From Papilionanthe hookeriana x Papilionanthe teres (Eukaryota > Streptophyta > Magnoliopsida > Asparagales > Orchidaceae), in assembly GCA_022702705.1 (NCBI GenBank), contig CM040422.1:42555270-42619269 (forward strand): 64,000 nucleotides of DNA, in the 5' to 3' direction. Both the position numbers and the translations under genes were made by a program. Shown here one piece after another: positions 1-11,555 of the stretch (within the stretch, counting starts at the first letter, position 1; each line of letters begins with the position of its first letter). The notes under the pieces were generated by a model that saw nothing but the letters and a program-made list of their open reading frames with translations, was not told where the DNA came from and ran no database searches.

Positions 1-2110
1 ATCTTTCCTGAGGATTTTATTTTTTTAGATATGGAAGATAAAGAAATTCTTATAATTTTGGGAAGATCATTCCTTGCAACTGGAAGAGCTATGATAGATG
101 TTCAAAAAGGAGAATTAACTATGAGAGTTAAAGATCAAGAGGTGACATTCAATATATCAGAAGCAATGAAATACCTTGCAACAGAAAAAGAAGATGAATG
201 CTTTTGAATGGAAATTTATGACTATTAAAAAGTTGAGCATTTTAAGGAATAATATGAAGAGAAAAAGGAGCAAGAAGATTTGAAATGCGAGGATGAAAAT
301 GAAAGGGAAGATAAATATAATGAAATAGATAATGAAGAACTAGATTTTGTTCAGGAAAGATTTGAGATGTTAGATATTACAGAAAATGATAATAAAAGTC
401 TAATTCCATCTATCATAAAACCTCTTGAACTTGAGATGAAAAGACTTCCTAACTATTTAAAGTATGTGTTCTTAGGAGAATTATCTACCTTACCAGTTAT
501 TGTATCCTCAGATTTAAATTATTTACAAGAGTAGAAATTATTAGAAACATTAAAAAGATACAAAAGATCTTTTTGTTGGACTTTAGCTGATATTAAAAGA
601 ATCGGTCCTTCGATTTGTATGCATAAGAATTTTATTAGATGAACAACATAAACCTAAAGTTGATCCACAAAGGAGATTAAATCCATTGATGAAGGAAGAA
701 TTAAAGAAAGAAATTTTAAAATGGTTGGATGCTGGAATTACATATCCTATTTAAGACATTGCGTGGGTAAGTCCATATCCTTGTGTTCCTAAGAAAGAAG
801 GTGTGACAGTTGAGACGAATGAAAGAAATGAATTAATAACCACGAGACAAGACACTGGTTGGTGAATCTACATTGATTATAGAAAATTAAATGCTGCCAC
901 TAGGAAAGATCACTTTCCTTTACCTTTTCTAGACCAAATGTTGGATAGGCTTGTTAGGCACAAATATTATTTCTTTTCAGATGGATATACCAACTATCAT
1001 CAAATACTAATTGCTCCCGAGGATCAAGAAAAGACCACATTTACTAGTTCTTATGGAATATTTGTTTTTCGATGAATAACTTTTGGATTATGTAACACAC
1101 CTACAACACTTCAAAGATTTATGATGTCAATTTTTACTAATATGATTGATAATGGAATAGATGTTTTATGGATGATTTTTCTGTATTTGGAACTTCATTT
1201 AATGCTTTCTTAAATAATTTAGAAAAAGTTTTGGATTTATGCGACAAAAAAAATTTAGCTCTAAATTGGGAAAAATTTCAATTTATGGTTGCAGGAGGAA
1301 TTATACTTCGACATAAAATTTCTAAACATGGCATGGAAGTATACCCTAGAAAAATTCAAATCATCACAAAACTTCCACCTCCTACTATTGTGAAAGGTGT
1401 TAGAAGTTTTTTAGGACATGCTAGTTTCTGCAGGTGATATATTAAAGATTTTTCAAAAATTACTAAACCTCTATGCCAGCTTTTAGAAAAGATAAGAAAT
1501 TTGATTTTAATTAAGAATTTTTAAATGCCTTTGAATTATTGAAAGAAAAATTAATCACTGCCCCTATAATAGTTTCACATGATAGGGAGAAACCTTTTGA
1601 ACTAATGTGTGATGCCGGTGATTATGAGATTGGAACTGTTTTAGGACAAATGTATGATAAAATTATCAAAGTTATATACTATGCTAGTAAAACTCTTAAT
1701 TAAGCTCAATTTATTTATACCACCACTGAATGAGAGTTATTAACCATTGTATATGCTTTTGAAAAATTTAGGTATTATTTAATTGGGACTAAATGTATAG
1801 TGTATACAAACTACTCTGCTATTAAATACTTAATGCAAAAGAAGGATGTTAAACCAAGATTAATCTGATGGGTACTTATAATGCAAGAATTTGACTTTAT
1901 GATAGTGGATATAAAATGAACTAACAATCAAATAGTTGATCATTTATCTAAACTAGAACAACATGAATTATCTGATTTTGAAGATGAAATTACAGAAACT
2001 TTTTCTGATGAAAAAATTTATAATATAAATGTATGAAATTTACCGTGGTATTCTAATATTGTGAACTATATTGTAAATGAAATTTTACCACCTAAGTTAA
2101 CAAAGAAACA
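1..2110 (+). pseudogene. E1 pol: protease C-terminus, reverse transcriptase and RNase H, decayed
   Basis: The window opens inside the protease (ILGRSFLATGRAMIDV, then VQKGELTMRV, about 50-150). An acidic linker follows (about 280-400) and then RT. RT landmarks are LDQMLDR near 930, the MDDFSVFG catalytic box with the two Asp at 1171-1176, and GHASF near 1420. A frameshift falls immediately before the MDD box, and there are stops near 205, 532, 755, 860, 1070 and later. RNase H follows (LMCDAGDYEIG near 1605, TTTE near 1720, TKCIVYTNYSAI near 1790, in which the usual HTD reads YTN). The enzyme would copy element RNA into DNA in the cytoplasmic particle. This copy is dead. Identification is from comparison with E2, E3 and E4. 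Confidence 0.9.
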
Positions 2111-2159
2111 ATAGAAAAAATTTATGCGTGATGCCAAATTTTACTTTTGGGATGACCCA

Positions 2160-3328
2160 TATTTATATAAAAAATGCAAGGATCTAGTTATTAGGAGATG
2201 TTTATGATGAAATTGAACCTATTATTTAGAGATGCCATGATTTTGAATTTGGGGGACATTTTGGAACTAACAAAACTGCACATAAGATTTTACAAAGTGG
2301 ATTCTTTTGGCCTACTCTTTTTAGGGATGTTAATAGATATATTAAAATATGTGATGGATTTCAGCGAGTAGGAAATATTTCTAGAAGAAATGAAATGCCC
2401 CTAAATTTTACATTGGAAGTTATGATATTTGATGTTTGGGGATAAAATTTTATGGGACCATTTATTCCTTCATTTAAGATATAAATATTGATTGCAGTGG
2501 ACTAGATATTAAAATGGATTGAAACAATAGCTTTACCCAGATGTGATGCTCGAAGTGTTTCAAAATTTTTAATGAAAAATATTTTTACAAGATATGGAAT
2601 GTCAAGAGTTATCATTACTGATGGTGGATCTCATTTTAGAAATAATCTGATTCATAAATTGATTGAAAAATATAATATTATGCATAGAATCTCAACCACT
2701 TATCATCCCCATATTAGTGGTTTAGCTGAAGTATCTAATCATGAAATTAAATGAATTTTAAAGAAATTTGTAAATACTCATAAATTAGATTGGTCTGCTA
2801 GATTTGATACTGTATTATTGACATATATGGCTGCTTATAAAACTCGTATAGAAATGTCTTCTTATAGACTGATTTTTGGAGAAACTTGTCATTTACTAGT
2901 AGAATTAGAACATAAAGTATATTGAGTGATAAAAGAGTCTAAATTCAATTTAAAGGATGCTAGTGAGAAAATATTATTACAACATAATAAATTTTAAGAA
3001 AATAGAAATGAATCTTATGGTGATGATAGAATTTATAAGGATAAAATGAAGATATGGCTTGATCGGAAGATTATAAGAAAGAAATTTGAACCTTGACAGC
3101 AGTTTTTGTTATATAATACAAGATTGAGATTTTCTTAGAAAACTAAAGTCTAGGTGGATAGGACCTTTCATTATTATAAAAACTTATCAATTTGGAGCTG
3201 TTGATATTGAAGATCCCACAATTGGAATAATATTTAACGTTAATGGACATCGATTAAAACTATATTTTGAGGGGTCACGACCAAATTTTAAAAAAGTTTT
3301 AATGTTAAGTTATCCTGAAAAAAACTAA
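2160..3328 (+). pseudogene. E1 pol: integrase, decayed
   Basis: The HHCC zinc-binding region is at about 2230-2370, but the last Cys is Phe (CDGFQR). The catalytic core can be placed by comparison. The first Asp is replaced by Asn (2446-2448), directly after a stop (2443-2445). The second Asp is intact at 2620-2622 (ITDGGSHF). The Glu is intact at 2728-2730, exactly 36 codons later (D-35-E). The C-terminal region typical of these elements (GPFIIIKTYQFGAVDI-like) ends at a stop at 3326-3328. Several stops and frameshifts lie between. The role in the family is insertion of element DNA into the chromosome; this copy cannot do so. Confidence 0.88.
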
Positions 3329-3332
3329 TGTT

Positions 3333-3382
3333 TGTCAAGCTAATGATGTTAAACCCAGCACTTTATGGAAGAAAAGCCATAG
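3333..3382 (+). other. Conserved block just after the pol stop (E1 copy, degenerate)
   Basis: GTCAAGCTAATGATGTTAAA, then a degraded version of the AAGCGCTT / GGGAGGCAACCC sequence seen intact at 11071-11122, 42497-42544 and, on the minus strand, 34903-34951. Always within about 60 nt after the pol stop codon. Confidence 0.8.
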
Positions 3383-3549
3383 TTATCTTTATTTTTAGTT
3401 TGTTTGAATTGGTTATAATTGATATTATTATTAGTTAATCGTATATTTGAGTCCTACTCACTCATAAATATCCTAAATGGTGATAATTATTGAATTGTAT
3501 CAAAGATTTGGAGTTTATTTGAACCGAAAATGAAGTGGGGAGCAAAGCT

Positions 3550-3670
3550 ATCTTTTGGCACTGATGGTGCCAAAATCTGTGCCGATGGTACGTTTTTCTA
3601 GAGTGCAATCCCTAATTTCGGAGCTTGTGTGCTGATGGTACCCTATCCAGCACTGAAGATGCTGACAGAA
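3550..3670 (+). repeat. GC palindrome cluster in the E1 leader before ORF3a
   Basis: Units such as GGCACTGATGGTGCC and GTGCTGATGGTACC, degenerate inverted repeats of the GGCGCC type. They match the style of the family 3 LTR units (53755-53840 and 29767-29875). They lie between the pol stop and the ORF3a start codon, which now sits at 17243 because of the E2 insertion. Confidence 0.65.
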
Positions 3671-3802
3671 TGAGTTATGATTTTTAGAGTTTCAAATGGC
3701 AGATTTTGGCGGTGTTGAGCAGAAATTTCACCCCTATACTCCCCAATCTCATTTTAAAACCCATTAACTCCAACAAAAATGAGAAGTTAGTTCTAAAATT
3801 TG

Positions 3803-3807
3803 CATAT
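3803..3807. repeat. E2 target site duplication, left copy
   Basis: CATAT directly before TGATCC. Its partner is CATAC at 17237-17241 after the 3' LTR. Confidence 0.7.
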
Positions 3808-4004
3808 TGATCCATGAAAAAATACCTATTTTTTGCCTTGATTTTTATCAAATTCTTTAGGATATTAAACTTTAATGAAAGGTATTTTTATGTTTTGGAT
3901 GCAGGTGATGCAAAAATGTTTAAGAAAGAAAAAAAGATGAAAAAGGAGCAAAAAGGAGCAAAAATGGAGCCAAAATACAAAATTGTCAAAATAATTGGCC
4001 TGAC

Positions 4005-4255
4005 TCCTAGGCGCCAGAATCCGGCACCTAAGTGCCAGTTCGATATAGAATTCTGTAAGATTTTTTATGACTTTTAGACGGTATTTTTATGGTGTTAGTG
4101 GTTGTTGGACCATCTAGAAGATTGGCAGTTATTCTTAGATTATAGGACATGTGAGACATTGTATTTGGACACTTGGAAACGGTTAGGATCGCGAAGAGGT
4201 GCGATCCAAAGTGAAGAGGTGCGAAGAACTGGACGCAGAGTCCGGAGCCTAGGCA
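4005..4255 (+). repeat. GC palindromes in the U3 of the E2 5' LTR
   Basis: CTAGGCGCCAGAATCCGGCA at about 4006, then CCTAAGTGCCAG, and a second unit CCTAGGCACC at about 4246. They lie 80-320 bp upstream of the TATA box. Equivalent units in the 3' LTR are at 15554-15592 and 15806-15842. Confidence 0.85.
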
Positions 4256-4329
4256 CCGACACACCTTCTAGAAGATTCATTGAAACTGGACATATTTTGA
4301 AGAGATGCCTCAAGGCAACCCTTGAAGCC

Positions 4330-4337
4330 TATAAATA
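4330..4337 (+). promoter_or_regulatory. TATA box of the E2 5' LTR
   Basis: TATAAATA within GCCTATAAATAGAAGGC. It is identical in the 3' LTR at 15914-15921. Transcription is inferred to begin about 30 bp downstream, which places the GC palindromes in U3. Confidence 0.8.
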
Positions 4338-5603
4338 GAAGGCTACTCCTTCAGAGAAAAGGCCCAAAATTAGAGAGACATCCAACCTAGTACCCTAGCC
4401 CCATAGTTCCATTTTGAGAGAGAAATTAGAGAAAAATTTTAAGGGAAATATTTATAGTTTCTTTTATTAATTAGTGAGTTTATTTAGAGTTTATATTGAG
4501 AGTATTTGAAGAGTCGGTGCTTTTGAAGTCTATTTACTTTGGAGTCGAAGGATTCGTAGGTTCGAGCTGGAGAAACACTTGACATAAGTATTTGTATTTT
4601 GATTCAAAGTTTTATTTATATGTTTTGTTGTTTAAATTCAATGTGTTCTGAGTAGTTACTATACTTTCTCCTTTCAACTATGAAAAGATAAATAAGATAA
4701 TATAACATTTGTTGGAGAAATAAAAACTATATATATTTTTTAAACATTGTGATGATATTAATACTGAATCTTAATTTACTATTTAAATTGGCAATTTAAC
4801 ATGTTAAAATCTGTTGAAGAGTTTTGAGACCTAGAAGGAGATGAATTCTTAACTAGTAGATATCACATGAATCCTTGGGTAGTCGAAGGCCTTGCGCGGA
4901 TTATTCAAGGTGAAGTGCAAATAAACAGGAAGATAATATTTAATGGGCATGGAATTGATAAGTTTTTAGAGTGACCGGCTAAATTCTTGTAATTTGGTTT
5001 ATAGAGAAGGAAAGGGTCACTAGTAGGGCCGACCATAGCCACCCTTGGACATCTAGTAGTGTGAGCCTAGATTAACCCATTCTACCGACAATACATCCGG
5101 ACTCGATCTATAGATTAGCCAATGTTCTTTATACTATCGAGCGAAGGTAATGAATAGGAATGCTTCTATTTGGCACAATACCATAAATTTATATTCTCCA
5201 CGAATATTACATTATCTAAAAAAGTCTTAGATTAATTGAAAAGAAGAAAGTTGTTTGCTTATTTATATTTAAATTAATCATTACTTTATTACAGTTTTAT
5301 TTCTGCATCTAGTAAATTAAATATGAACTTTTTAACTTTAAAAGAAATACATAAAAATAAAACCAAAATATTTAAAAGAAAAATTTATAATCCTCCTCGT
5401 GGGATCGATACTGGGGTCTTTATTTAATGCCCTATATTACTTGATATGATATGTATACTTGCGTAGTACGCCTAATGTGTAAAATATTTTCCATAAAATT
5501 ATATTTATATACACTAGCCGCTATTATTATTTAAGTCAAAGTATTGTCTATAACTTATTTTTGATAGCATAAACTACTGCATTATTTGGCGATTGCAAAC
5601 CAA

Positions 5604-5659
5604 GTTTTTGGTGCATTGCTGTGGATCGAGGGTTAAGTTTTTAGTGCCGTTGCCGGGGA
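5604..5659 (+). other. E2 primer binding site, preceded by a second primer-site-like copy inside the LTR
   Basis: After the LTR end comes TAGTGCCGTTGCCGGGGA (5642-5659), 16 of 18 matches to the complement of the plant tRNA-Asp 3' end as I recall it. Inside the LTR terminus, TTTTTGGTGCATTGCTGTGG at 5605-5624 followed by ATCGAGGGT resembles the same sequence and is also present at the 3' LTR end (17205-17236). Confidence 0.78.
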
Positions 5660-5816
5660 GGCAAAATTTATAGATTTTAAATATTTTATTTTATTTTATT
5701 TATTTCTTTTATTGTCAAAAATATAAAATACAAAAACATTTAAAAAAATAAAAACAAAAATAAAAATAAAAAAATATTATTTTATTTCTTGCTATTTTAC
5801 TTTTTATTTACTTTTT

Positions 5817-7470
5817 AAGCGTAGTTCTGGATCTGAAGGATTATTACCTTTAGATTCTAAATTAGAAAGAACTGTTAGAAGAATTAAAAAAGGAAAACAA
5901 ATTCAAAAATATCAAGAGATGGCTAATTTACATAACAATTTACAAAATCCAATTGAAATTAATAAACAAAATGTTTACAAACCATTAAGGGATTATGTTA
6001 ACCCTACAGTTGATGAACTTCATAGTAGTATTCAAATACCTACTGTAGATGCTAATCCTTTTGAGCTTAAATCGTCTATTATTCAAATGGTTCAAAATAA
6101 TCAATTTGGGGGAACACCAAATGAGGATCCAAATTTACACCTTGCTAGTTTTTAAGAACTTTTTGCTACCTTTAAATATAACAATGTTTCTGATGATGAT
6201 ATTAGACTTAGACTCTTTCATTTTTCTTTAAGAGATAAAACAAAGATGTGGTTAAACTCATTAGCAACAGGTTCTATTAAAACATGGGCTGAAATGACAC
6301 AAAAATTCCTTGCTAAATATTTTTCTCCTTCTAAAACTGCTAAATTAAGAAATGATATTACTTCATTTAGTCAATTTGACGGGGAGACAATTTATGAAAC
6401 TTGGGAAAGATTTAAAGAACTATTACGAAAGTGTCCTCATCATGCTTTACCAGATTAGTTAATTATTCAAACATTTTATAACAGACTTATTGGATCACTT
6501 AAATCAATTATTGATGCCGTCTACTTGAGGATCTTTAATGGCTAAATCATTTGAAGAAGCTTATGCTTTAATTGAAGAAATGGCTAACAATAATTTTCAA
6601 TGGCCTTCTGAAAGGATTAATCCTAAAAGAATAGCAAGTATTCATGATAACGAAGCCTTTTTTATCTTAGCTTCACAAGTAGCTGCAATATCTAAGAAAT
6701 TAGATAATTTTGCTATCAATATATCACATAACAACTCTGCTAATAATGAAGATTCTCAAACTATTGAAACTTTACAAGCTATTGCTAGTAAAAATAACCC
6801 TTACTCCAATTATAATAATCTTAGATGGAAAAATCACCCTAATTTTAACTGGAATAATTCACAACAACAATGGTGTAATAATCAATTCCATCTAACTGGA
6901 AATTGGAACAATCAAGTAAATTCAAACTATAAACCACCTGGATTTAATAATCAACAGAAAAAGTTATCTATATAAGCATTAATTTTACAAATGAGTAATC
7001 AATTACAAAATCAAAACACTATTATTCGTAATATTGAGAATCAAATGGGACAAATCGCTAATTTAATTAATTACAGACCTCCAGGAACACTTCCTAGTAA
7101 TGTTGAAATGAATCCAAAAGAAACTGGAAAAGAACAAGAACATGTTAAAGCTCTGCAACTTAGAAGTGGAAAGGAATTAAAAGAAAGAATGCAGAATGAA
7201 ATTGAAAATGAGATTGAGGTTGAAGAGATTAAAAAACCTAAAGAAACTCCTTCTCCTAGTCAAGATCAGACTGTTATTCCTATTAATGTGGAAGTTGAAA
7301 AACCAGCACCGCCTTTTTCTCAAAGACTAAAACAGCAAAAGCTTGATCATATATTTTCTAAGTTCTTTGAAATTTTTAAGAAACTTACCATTAACATACC
7401 TTTTGCTGAAGCTTTGGAACAGATGCCAACTTATGCAAAATTTATGAAGAATATTTTAAGTAAGAAATGA
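5817..7470 (+). pseudogene. E2 gag (capsid/nucleocapsid polyprotein)
   Basis: Comparison with E3 places the start at 5817, where ATG is now AAG (S-S-G-S-E-G-L follows, as in E3). Conserved Athila-type gag blocks occur in order: PLRDYVNPTVDEL (about 5980), FGGTPNEDPNLHL (6105), LRLFHFSLRDK (6205), KTWAEMTQKFLAKYF (6285), GETIYETWERFKELLRKCPHHAL (6380), NNFQWPSER (6590), YSNYNN (6805), NQMGQIANLI (7045), LQLRSGKEL (7155). The basic end is rich in Asn and Trp and has no CCHC zinc knuckle. In-frame stops at 6153 and 6456 and a shifted stretch near 6515-6535 break it. Gag would form the cytoplasmic particle. Confidence 0.88.
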
Positions 7471-8054
7471 AAATTTGAAGCTTTTGAAACTTTTGAATTA
7501 AGTGAAGAATGTAGTGCAATAATTCAAAAGAAATTACATCAAAAACTTAAAGATCCTGGAAGTTTTACTATACCATGTGCTATTGGAGAAAAATTTTGTG
7601 GAAAAGCTTTATGTGATTTAGGAGCAAGTATTAATCTCATGTCATTTTCTATTTTTTGAAGGTTGAATTAGGAGAGATTACTCCCACCACTGTAACCCTT
7701 CAGTTAGCTGATAGATCTATCACTTACCCTAAAGGAGTTATAGAGGATGTTCTTATTAAAGTGGATAAATTTATTTTCCCTGTGGATTTCATTATACTTG
7801 ATATTGAAGAAGATAAAAAAATACCAATTATTTTAGGGAGACCTTTTCTAGCTATCGTACGAGCTATGATTGATGTGCAAAAAGGGGAATTAACCATGAG
7901 AGTTAATGATCAAGAGATTAAATTCAATGTTCTTAAATCAATGAAGTACCTTGATAAAGAAAAATATTATCGAATGGATATTATTGATTATATAATAGAA
8001 AAACATTATCAAGAAAGATGTAAAGTCATTTCTGAAGAAAAATTGAATTATTAA
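7471..8054 (+). pseudogene. E2 protease region
   Basis: It continues in frame from gag. PFSQRLK and INIPFAEALEQMPTY (7310-7440) precede a stop at 7468-7470. EECSAIIQKKL, then LKDPGSFTIPC, then the aspartic protease motif CDLGASIN (about 7612-7635) follow, interrupted by a stop at about 7657. The flap and C-terminal part continue as VTLQLADRSITYP, PIILGRPFLAI and VQKGELTMRVNDQ (7690-7920). The family role is cleavage of the polyprotein. Two stops show that this copy is inactive. Confidence 0.87.
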
Positions 8055-9720
8055 TCGATGAAAATGAAGAACTAAAAGAAGAAGAATTATCTAAAGAAAC
8101 TCATTATATTAAAGATAACTGGGAAATTTTGGACGTAACACAAAATGATATACTTTTACCCTCAATTAAAAAAGCCCCTGAACTGGAATTAAAAATGTTA
8201 CCCGCACATTTAAAGTATGCTTTTCTTGGAAATTCATTAACTTTACTCGTTATTATTTCTTGTAAACTAAGCTTAGATCAAGAAGAAAAACTGATAGGAG
8301 TGTTAAAGAATTATAAGAAAGCTTTTGGTTGGACTATTATCGATATAAGAGGAATAAGCCCTTCCATCTGTATGCATAGAATTTTAATGGAAGAAGATTT
8401 TAAACCTACTATTGAACCTCAAAGAAGATTAAATCCTATCATGAAAGAGGTTGTTAAAAAAAAATTTTTAAATGGTTAGATGCTGGAATTATTTATCCTA
8501 TTTCGGATAGCCAATGGGTAAGCCCTATTCATTGTTTTCCAAAGGAAGGAGGAGTAAATGTGATTTTCAATGATAAGAATGAACTAATTAGTAAAATACA
8601 AGTTACTGGATGGAGAATTTGCATTGATTATCGAAAACTAAATGATGCCACTAGAAAGGATCATTTTCCTTTACCTTTCTTGGATCAAATGCTTGATAAA
8701 TTAGTTGGATATTCATATTTCTATTTTCTGGATGGATATTCTGGTTATCATCAATTACATGTCGCTCCTGAGGACCAATAGAAAACAACATTTACAAGTC
8801 CTTATGGAACATTTGCGTTTAGAAGAATGCCTTTCGGTTTATGTAATGCACCTACAACTTTTCAAAGATGTATGATGTCAATATTTTGTGATTTGATTGA
8901 CAAAGGAATTGAAATATTTATGGATGATTTTTTAGTCTTTGGAACTTCTTTTGAATCTTGTTTGGAAAACATTTCTAAAGTTCTGAAAAGATGTGAAGAA
9001 ACAAATTTAGTTCTAAACTGGGAAAAATGTCAATTTATGGTCACAGAAGGTATTGTACTTGGTCACAAAATTTCACAAAAAGGAATGGAAGTTGATCAAG
9101 AAAAAGTGAATATTATTGTTGAACTGCAACCACCTACTTCTGTTACTGATGTGAGAAGTTTTCTGGGTCATGATGGATTTTATAGAAGATACATAAAGGA
9201 TTTTTTTAAAATTGCTAAACCTCTTTGTCATTTGTTGGAAAAAGAAGCTAAATTTGAATTTAATAAAGACTGTGTTAATGCTTTTAATATTTTAAAAGAA
9301 AATTTAATAACTACACCTATAATTATTGCACCTAATTAGAATTAACCTTTGAATTAATGTGTGATGCAAGTGATTTGGCAATTGGAGCTGTATTGGGACA
9401 AAAATATGAGAAAATTTTCAAAGTTAAATATTATGCTAGTAAAAATCTTACTGAAACTCAAAGAAATTACACTACTACTGAGAAATAGCTTTTAGCTATA
9501 ATCTATGCCTTTGATAAATTTAGACCTTATCTTGTTGGTACCAAATGCATAGTTCATACTGATCATTCCGCTATTAAATATTTAATGTCAAAAAAGATGC
9601 TAAGCTCTAGATCGATAAGATGGGTTTTACTTCTAAAAGAATTTGATTTTCAAATAGTGGATAGAAAAGGAACTGATAACCAAATTGTTGATCATTTATC
9701 TAGAATTAAGAATGAAGTTA
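8055..9720 (+). pseudogene. E2 reverse transcriptase and RNase H
   Basis: Acidic linker, then SICMHRILMEED (8365), QRRLNPIMKEVV (8420), WRICIDYRKLN (8610), LDQMLDKL, MPFGLCNAPTTFQRCMM (8827) and the catalytic FMDDFLVFG with Asp-Asp at 8923-8928, intact. LGHKISQKGMEV and VRSFLGHDGFYRRYIKDF follow, then RNase H (DASDLAIGAVLGQ about 9365, TTTEK about 9480, CIVHTDHSAI about 9550). Stops near 8480, 8779, 9337 and 9486 and a frameshift near 9590 break the frame. All residues that define polymerase activity are visible, so damage is by a few point lesions. Confidence 0.9.
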
Positions 9721-11059
9721 TTACTGAGGAAAATATAAATGAAAAATTTCCTGATGAACATTTATACGTTATTCAAGAATGCCAAACACCTTGGTATGCG
9801 GATATAGTTAACTATTTAGTTAGCAATATTCTACCTTATGGATTGAATAAAAAATATATTAAGAAATTTAAAAATGATGCTAAATCTTATATTTGGGAAG
9901 ATCCTCATTTATTTAAATTAGGAAGAGATTCTGTAATTCGAAGATATGTACCTTATGAAGAAACTTTTGTTATTATTCAAAAATGTCATGAATTCGATTT
10001 TGGAGGACACTTTGTAGTAGATAAAACAATATTTAAAATTTTAATTTCAGGATTTTATTGGCCTACCTTGTTCAAAGATGCGAGAAATTATGTGAAAACA
10101 TGTGATCGATGTCAAAGGATGAGAAATATATCTAGAAAAGATGAAATACCTTTAAACTATATATTGGAAGTTGAAATTTTTTATATATGGGGTTTAGACT
10201 TTATGGGACCATTTGTACCATCATCTAGAAAGATTTATATTTTATTAGCAGTCGATTATGTTTCAAAGTGGATTGAAGCTGTAGCTTTACCTAACTATGA
10301 TTCCAAAAGTGTTTCAAAATTTTTAAAGAAAATGATTTTTTCAAGATTTGGAATGCCTAAGGTAATTATCACAGATGGTGGAAGTCATTTTAGAAATATA
10401 AGAATTCAATCATTACTGGAAAAATTTGGAATCAAACACATAATTGTAACTGTGTATCACCCTCAAACAAGTGGAATGGCTAAAGTATCAAACAGAAAAA
10501 TTAAAAGAATTTTAGAGAAGACTGTTAATCCTAAAAGAACTGATTGGGTTGATAGACTTGATTCTGCATGATGGGCTTATAGAATAGCTTATAAGACACC
10601 AATCAGAATGTCACCTTACTGGTTAATTTTTGGTAAACATTGTCACTTACCTGTTGAACTTGAACATAAAGCTTATTGGGCGATAAAGGAGTTGCAGGAG
10701 AAAAACGATTATTACAATTAAATAAGATTGATGAAATAGGAAATGAATCATATGAAAATGCAAAAATTTATAAAGAGAAAATGAAGATATTACATGATAA
10801 AAAGATTTCAGGAAAAATATTCGAGCCTGGACAAGAAGTATTATTATTTAATATTCGTTTAAGACTTTTTCCTGGAAAATTAAGATCTAAATGGATGGGA
10901 CCATATATAATTGAGAAAGTATACCATTATGGAGCTGTCGATATTAAAGACCCCAAAATAGGAAAAATATTTAAAGTTAACGAATTAAGACTCAAGCCTT
11001 ATTTTGGAGACATTAAAATGATTTATAAAGAGGCTTACGAGTTAAGTCAACCTGATTAA
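9721..11059 (+). pseudogene. E2 integrase with catalytic Glu replaced by Lys
   Basis: Mostly open (9585-10571, then 10676-11059). The HHCC zinc domain is CHEFDFGGH .. CDRCQR (about 9990-10115). The core has the first Asp at 10197-10199 (GLDFMGPF) and the second Asp at 10374-10376 (ITDGGSHF). Exactly 36 codons later, at 10482-10484, AAA (Lys) stands where E1, E3 and E4 have Glu in LAE or LVE. A stop follows at 10569-10571. The C-terminal region carries FEPGQEVLLFN and KWMGPYIIEKVYHYGAVDI and ends at 11057-11059. The Lys substitution alone should abolish strand transfer. Confidence 0.9.
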
Positions 11060-11070
11060 AGACTTATTTA

Positions 11071-11122
11071 GGTCGAACTGATGACGTTAAACCAAGCGCT
11101 TTGTGGGAGGCAACCCATAGTT
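11071..11122 (+). other. Conserved block after the pol stop (E2, best preserved)
   Basis: GGTCGAACTGATGACGTTAA, then ACCAAGCGCTTTGTGG and GAGGCAACCCATAG. It contains the palindrome AAGCGCTT and a possible mini-hairpin GGG..CCC. Near-identical in E3 and E4, degraded in E1. Starts 11 nt after the stop. Confidence 0.85.
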
Positions 11123-11437
11123 ATTTTTTTGTGTTTTTACATTTTCAATGTAAGGTTATGCCTCGGTCTTGACTAATTTTATATAACTTTAGAAAATTTG
11201 ATGCTAATAAGTCTTCATTGACTTAAGCTAAAAATTATCTCGAAGTATATAAAGTTTGGACTTCGGATCACTCCATTTCATATGTGAGTAAAAAGGAGAT
11301 CAAGTTAACCTTCATTATGATTGTTTATAATTTGTGTTACTAAGTCTATATTGATCTTACCATTCTAATTTACCTATTTTGGAGAACGAAACTTTGAAAT
11401 TTGACGATAGGCGAAACGGAGTCGAATATGATTCTGA
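11123..11437 (+). other. Non-coding spacer after E2 pol
   Basis: AT-rich, no ORF and no clear motif beyond the neighbouring conserved block and the palindromes that follow. Confidence 0.6.
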
Positions 11438-11555
11438 CGCCTAGGCGCCAGAATTCAGCGCCTAAGCGCCAGAATAAACTATGTATCGATGGGTCCGGTG
11501 CCTAGGCACCAGATTTGGCGCCTAAACTCCACAGTTACTGGATCGTATAAAAATA
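11438..11555 (+). promoter_or_regulatory. GC palindromes plus TATA box upstream of E2 ORF3a (candidate internal promoter)
   Basis: GACGCCTAGGCGCCAGAATT, then CAGCGCCTAAGCGCCAGAAT, then GGTGCCTAGGCACCAG and TTGGCGCC. These are the same units as in the LTR U3. TATAAAAATA follows at 11546-11555, 128 bp before the ORF3a start codon. The order, palindromes then TATA, copies the LTR promoter layout. Promoter activity is inferred. Confidence 0.6.

Larger units (their letters stand above)
3808..5635 (+). repeat. E2 5' LTR, 1.83 kb
   Basis: Closely matches 15373-17236. It contains GC palindromes (about 4005-4036 and 4245), a TATA box (4330-4337), an AT-rich middle, the phrase GGGATCGATACTGGGG (about 5400) with TTACTTGATATG and TATACTTGCG downstream, and an internal primer-site-like segment at 5604-5635. 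It lacks one palindromic unit and the (TA)n tract present in the 3' LTR. Confidence 0.93.

Noticed and set aside
3814..4077. Open frame at the start of the E2 5' LTR, with a similar frame at 15372-15701
   Set aside because: It repeats only because LTRs are duplicated; it runs through the GC palindromes upstream of the TATA box and has no homologous frame in families 2 or 3.
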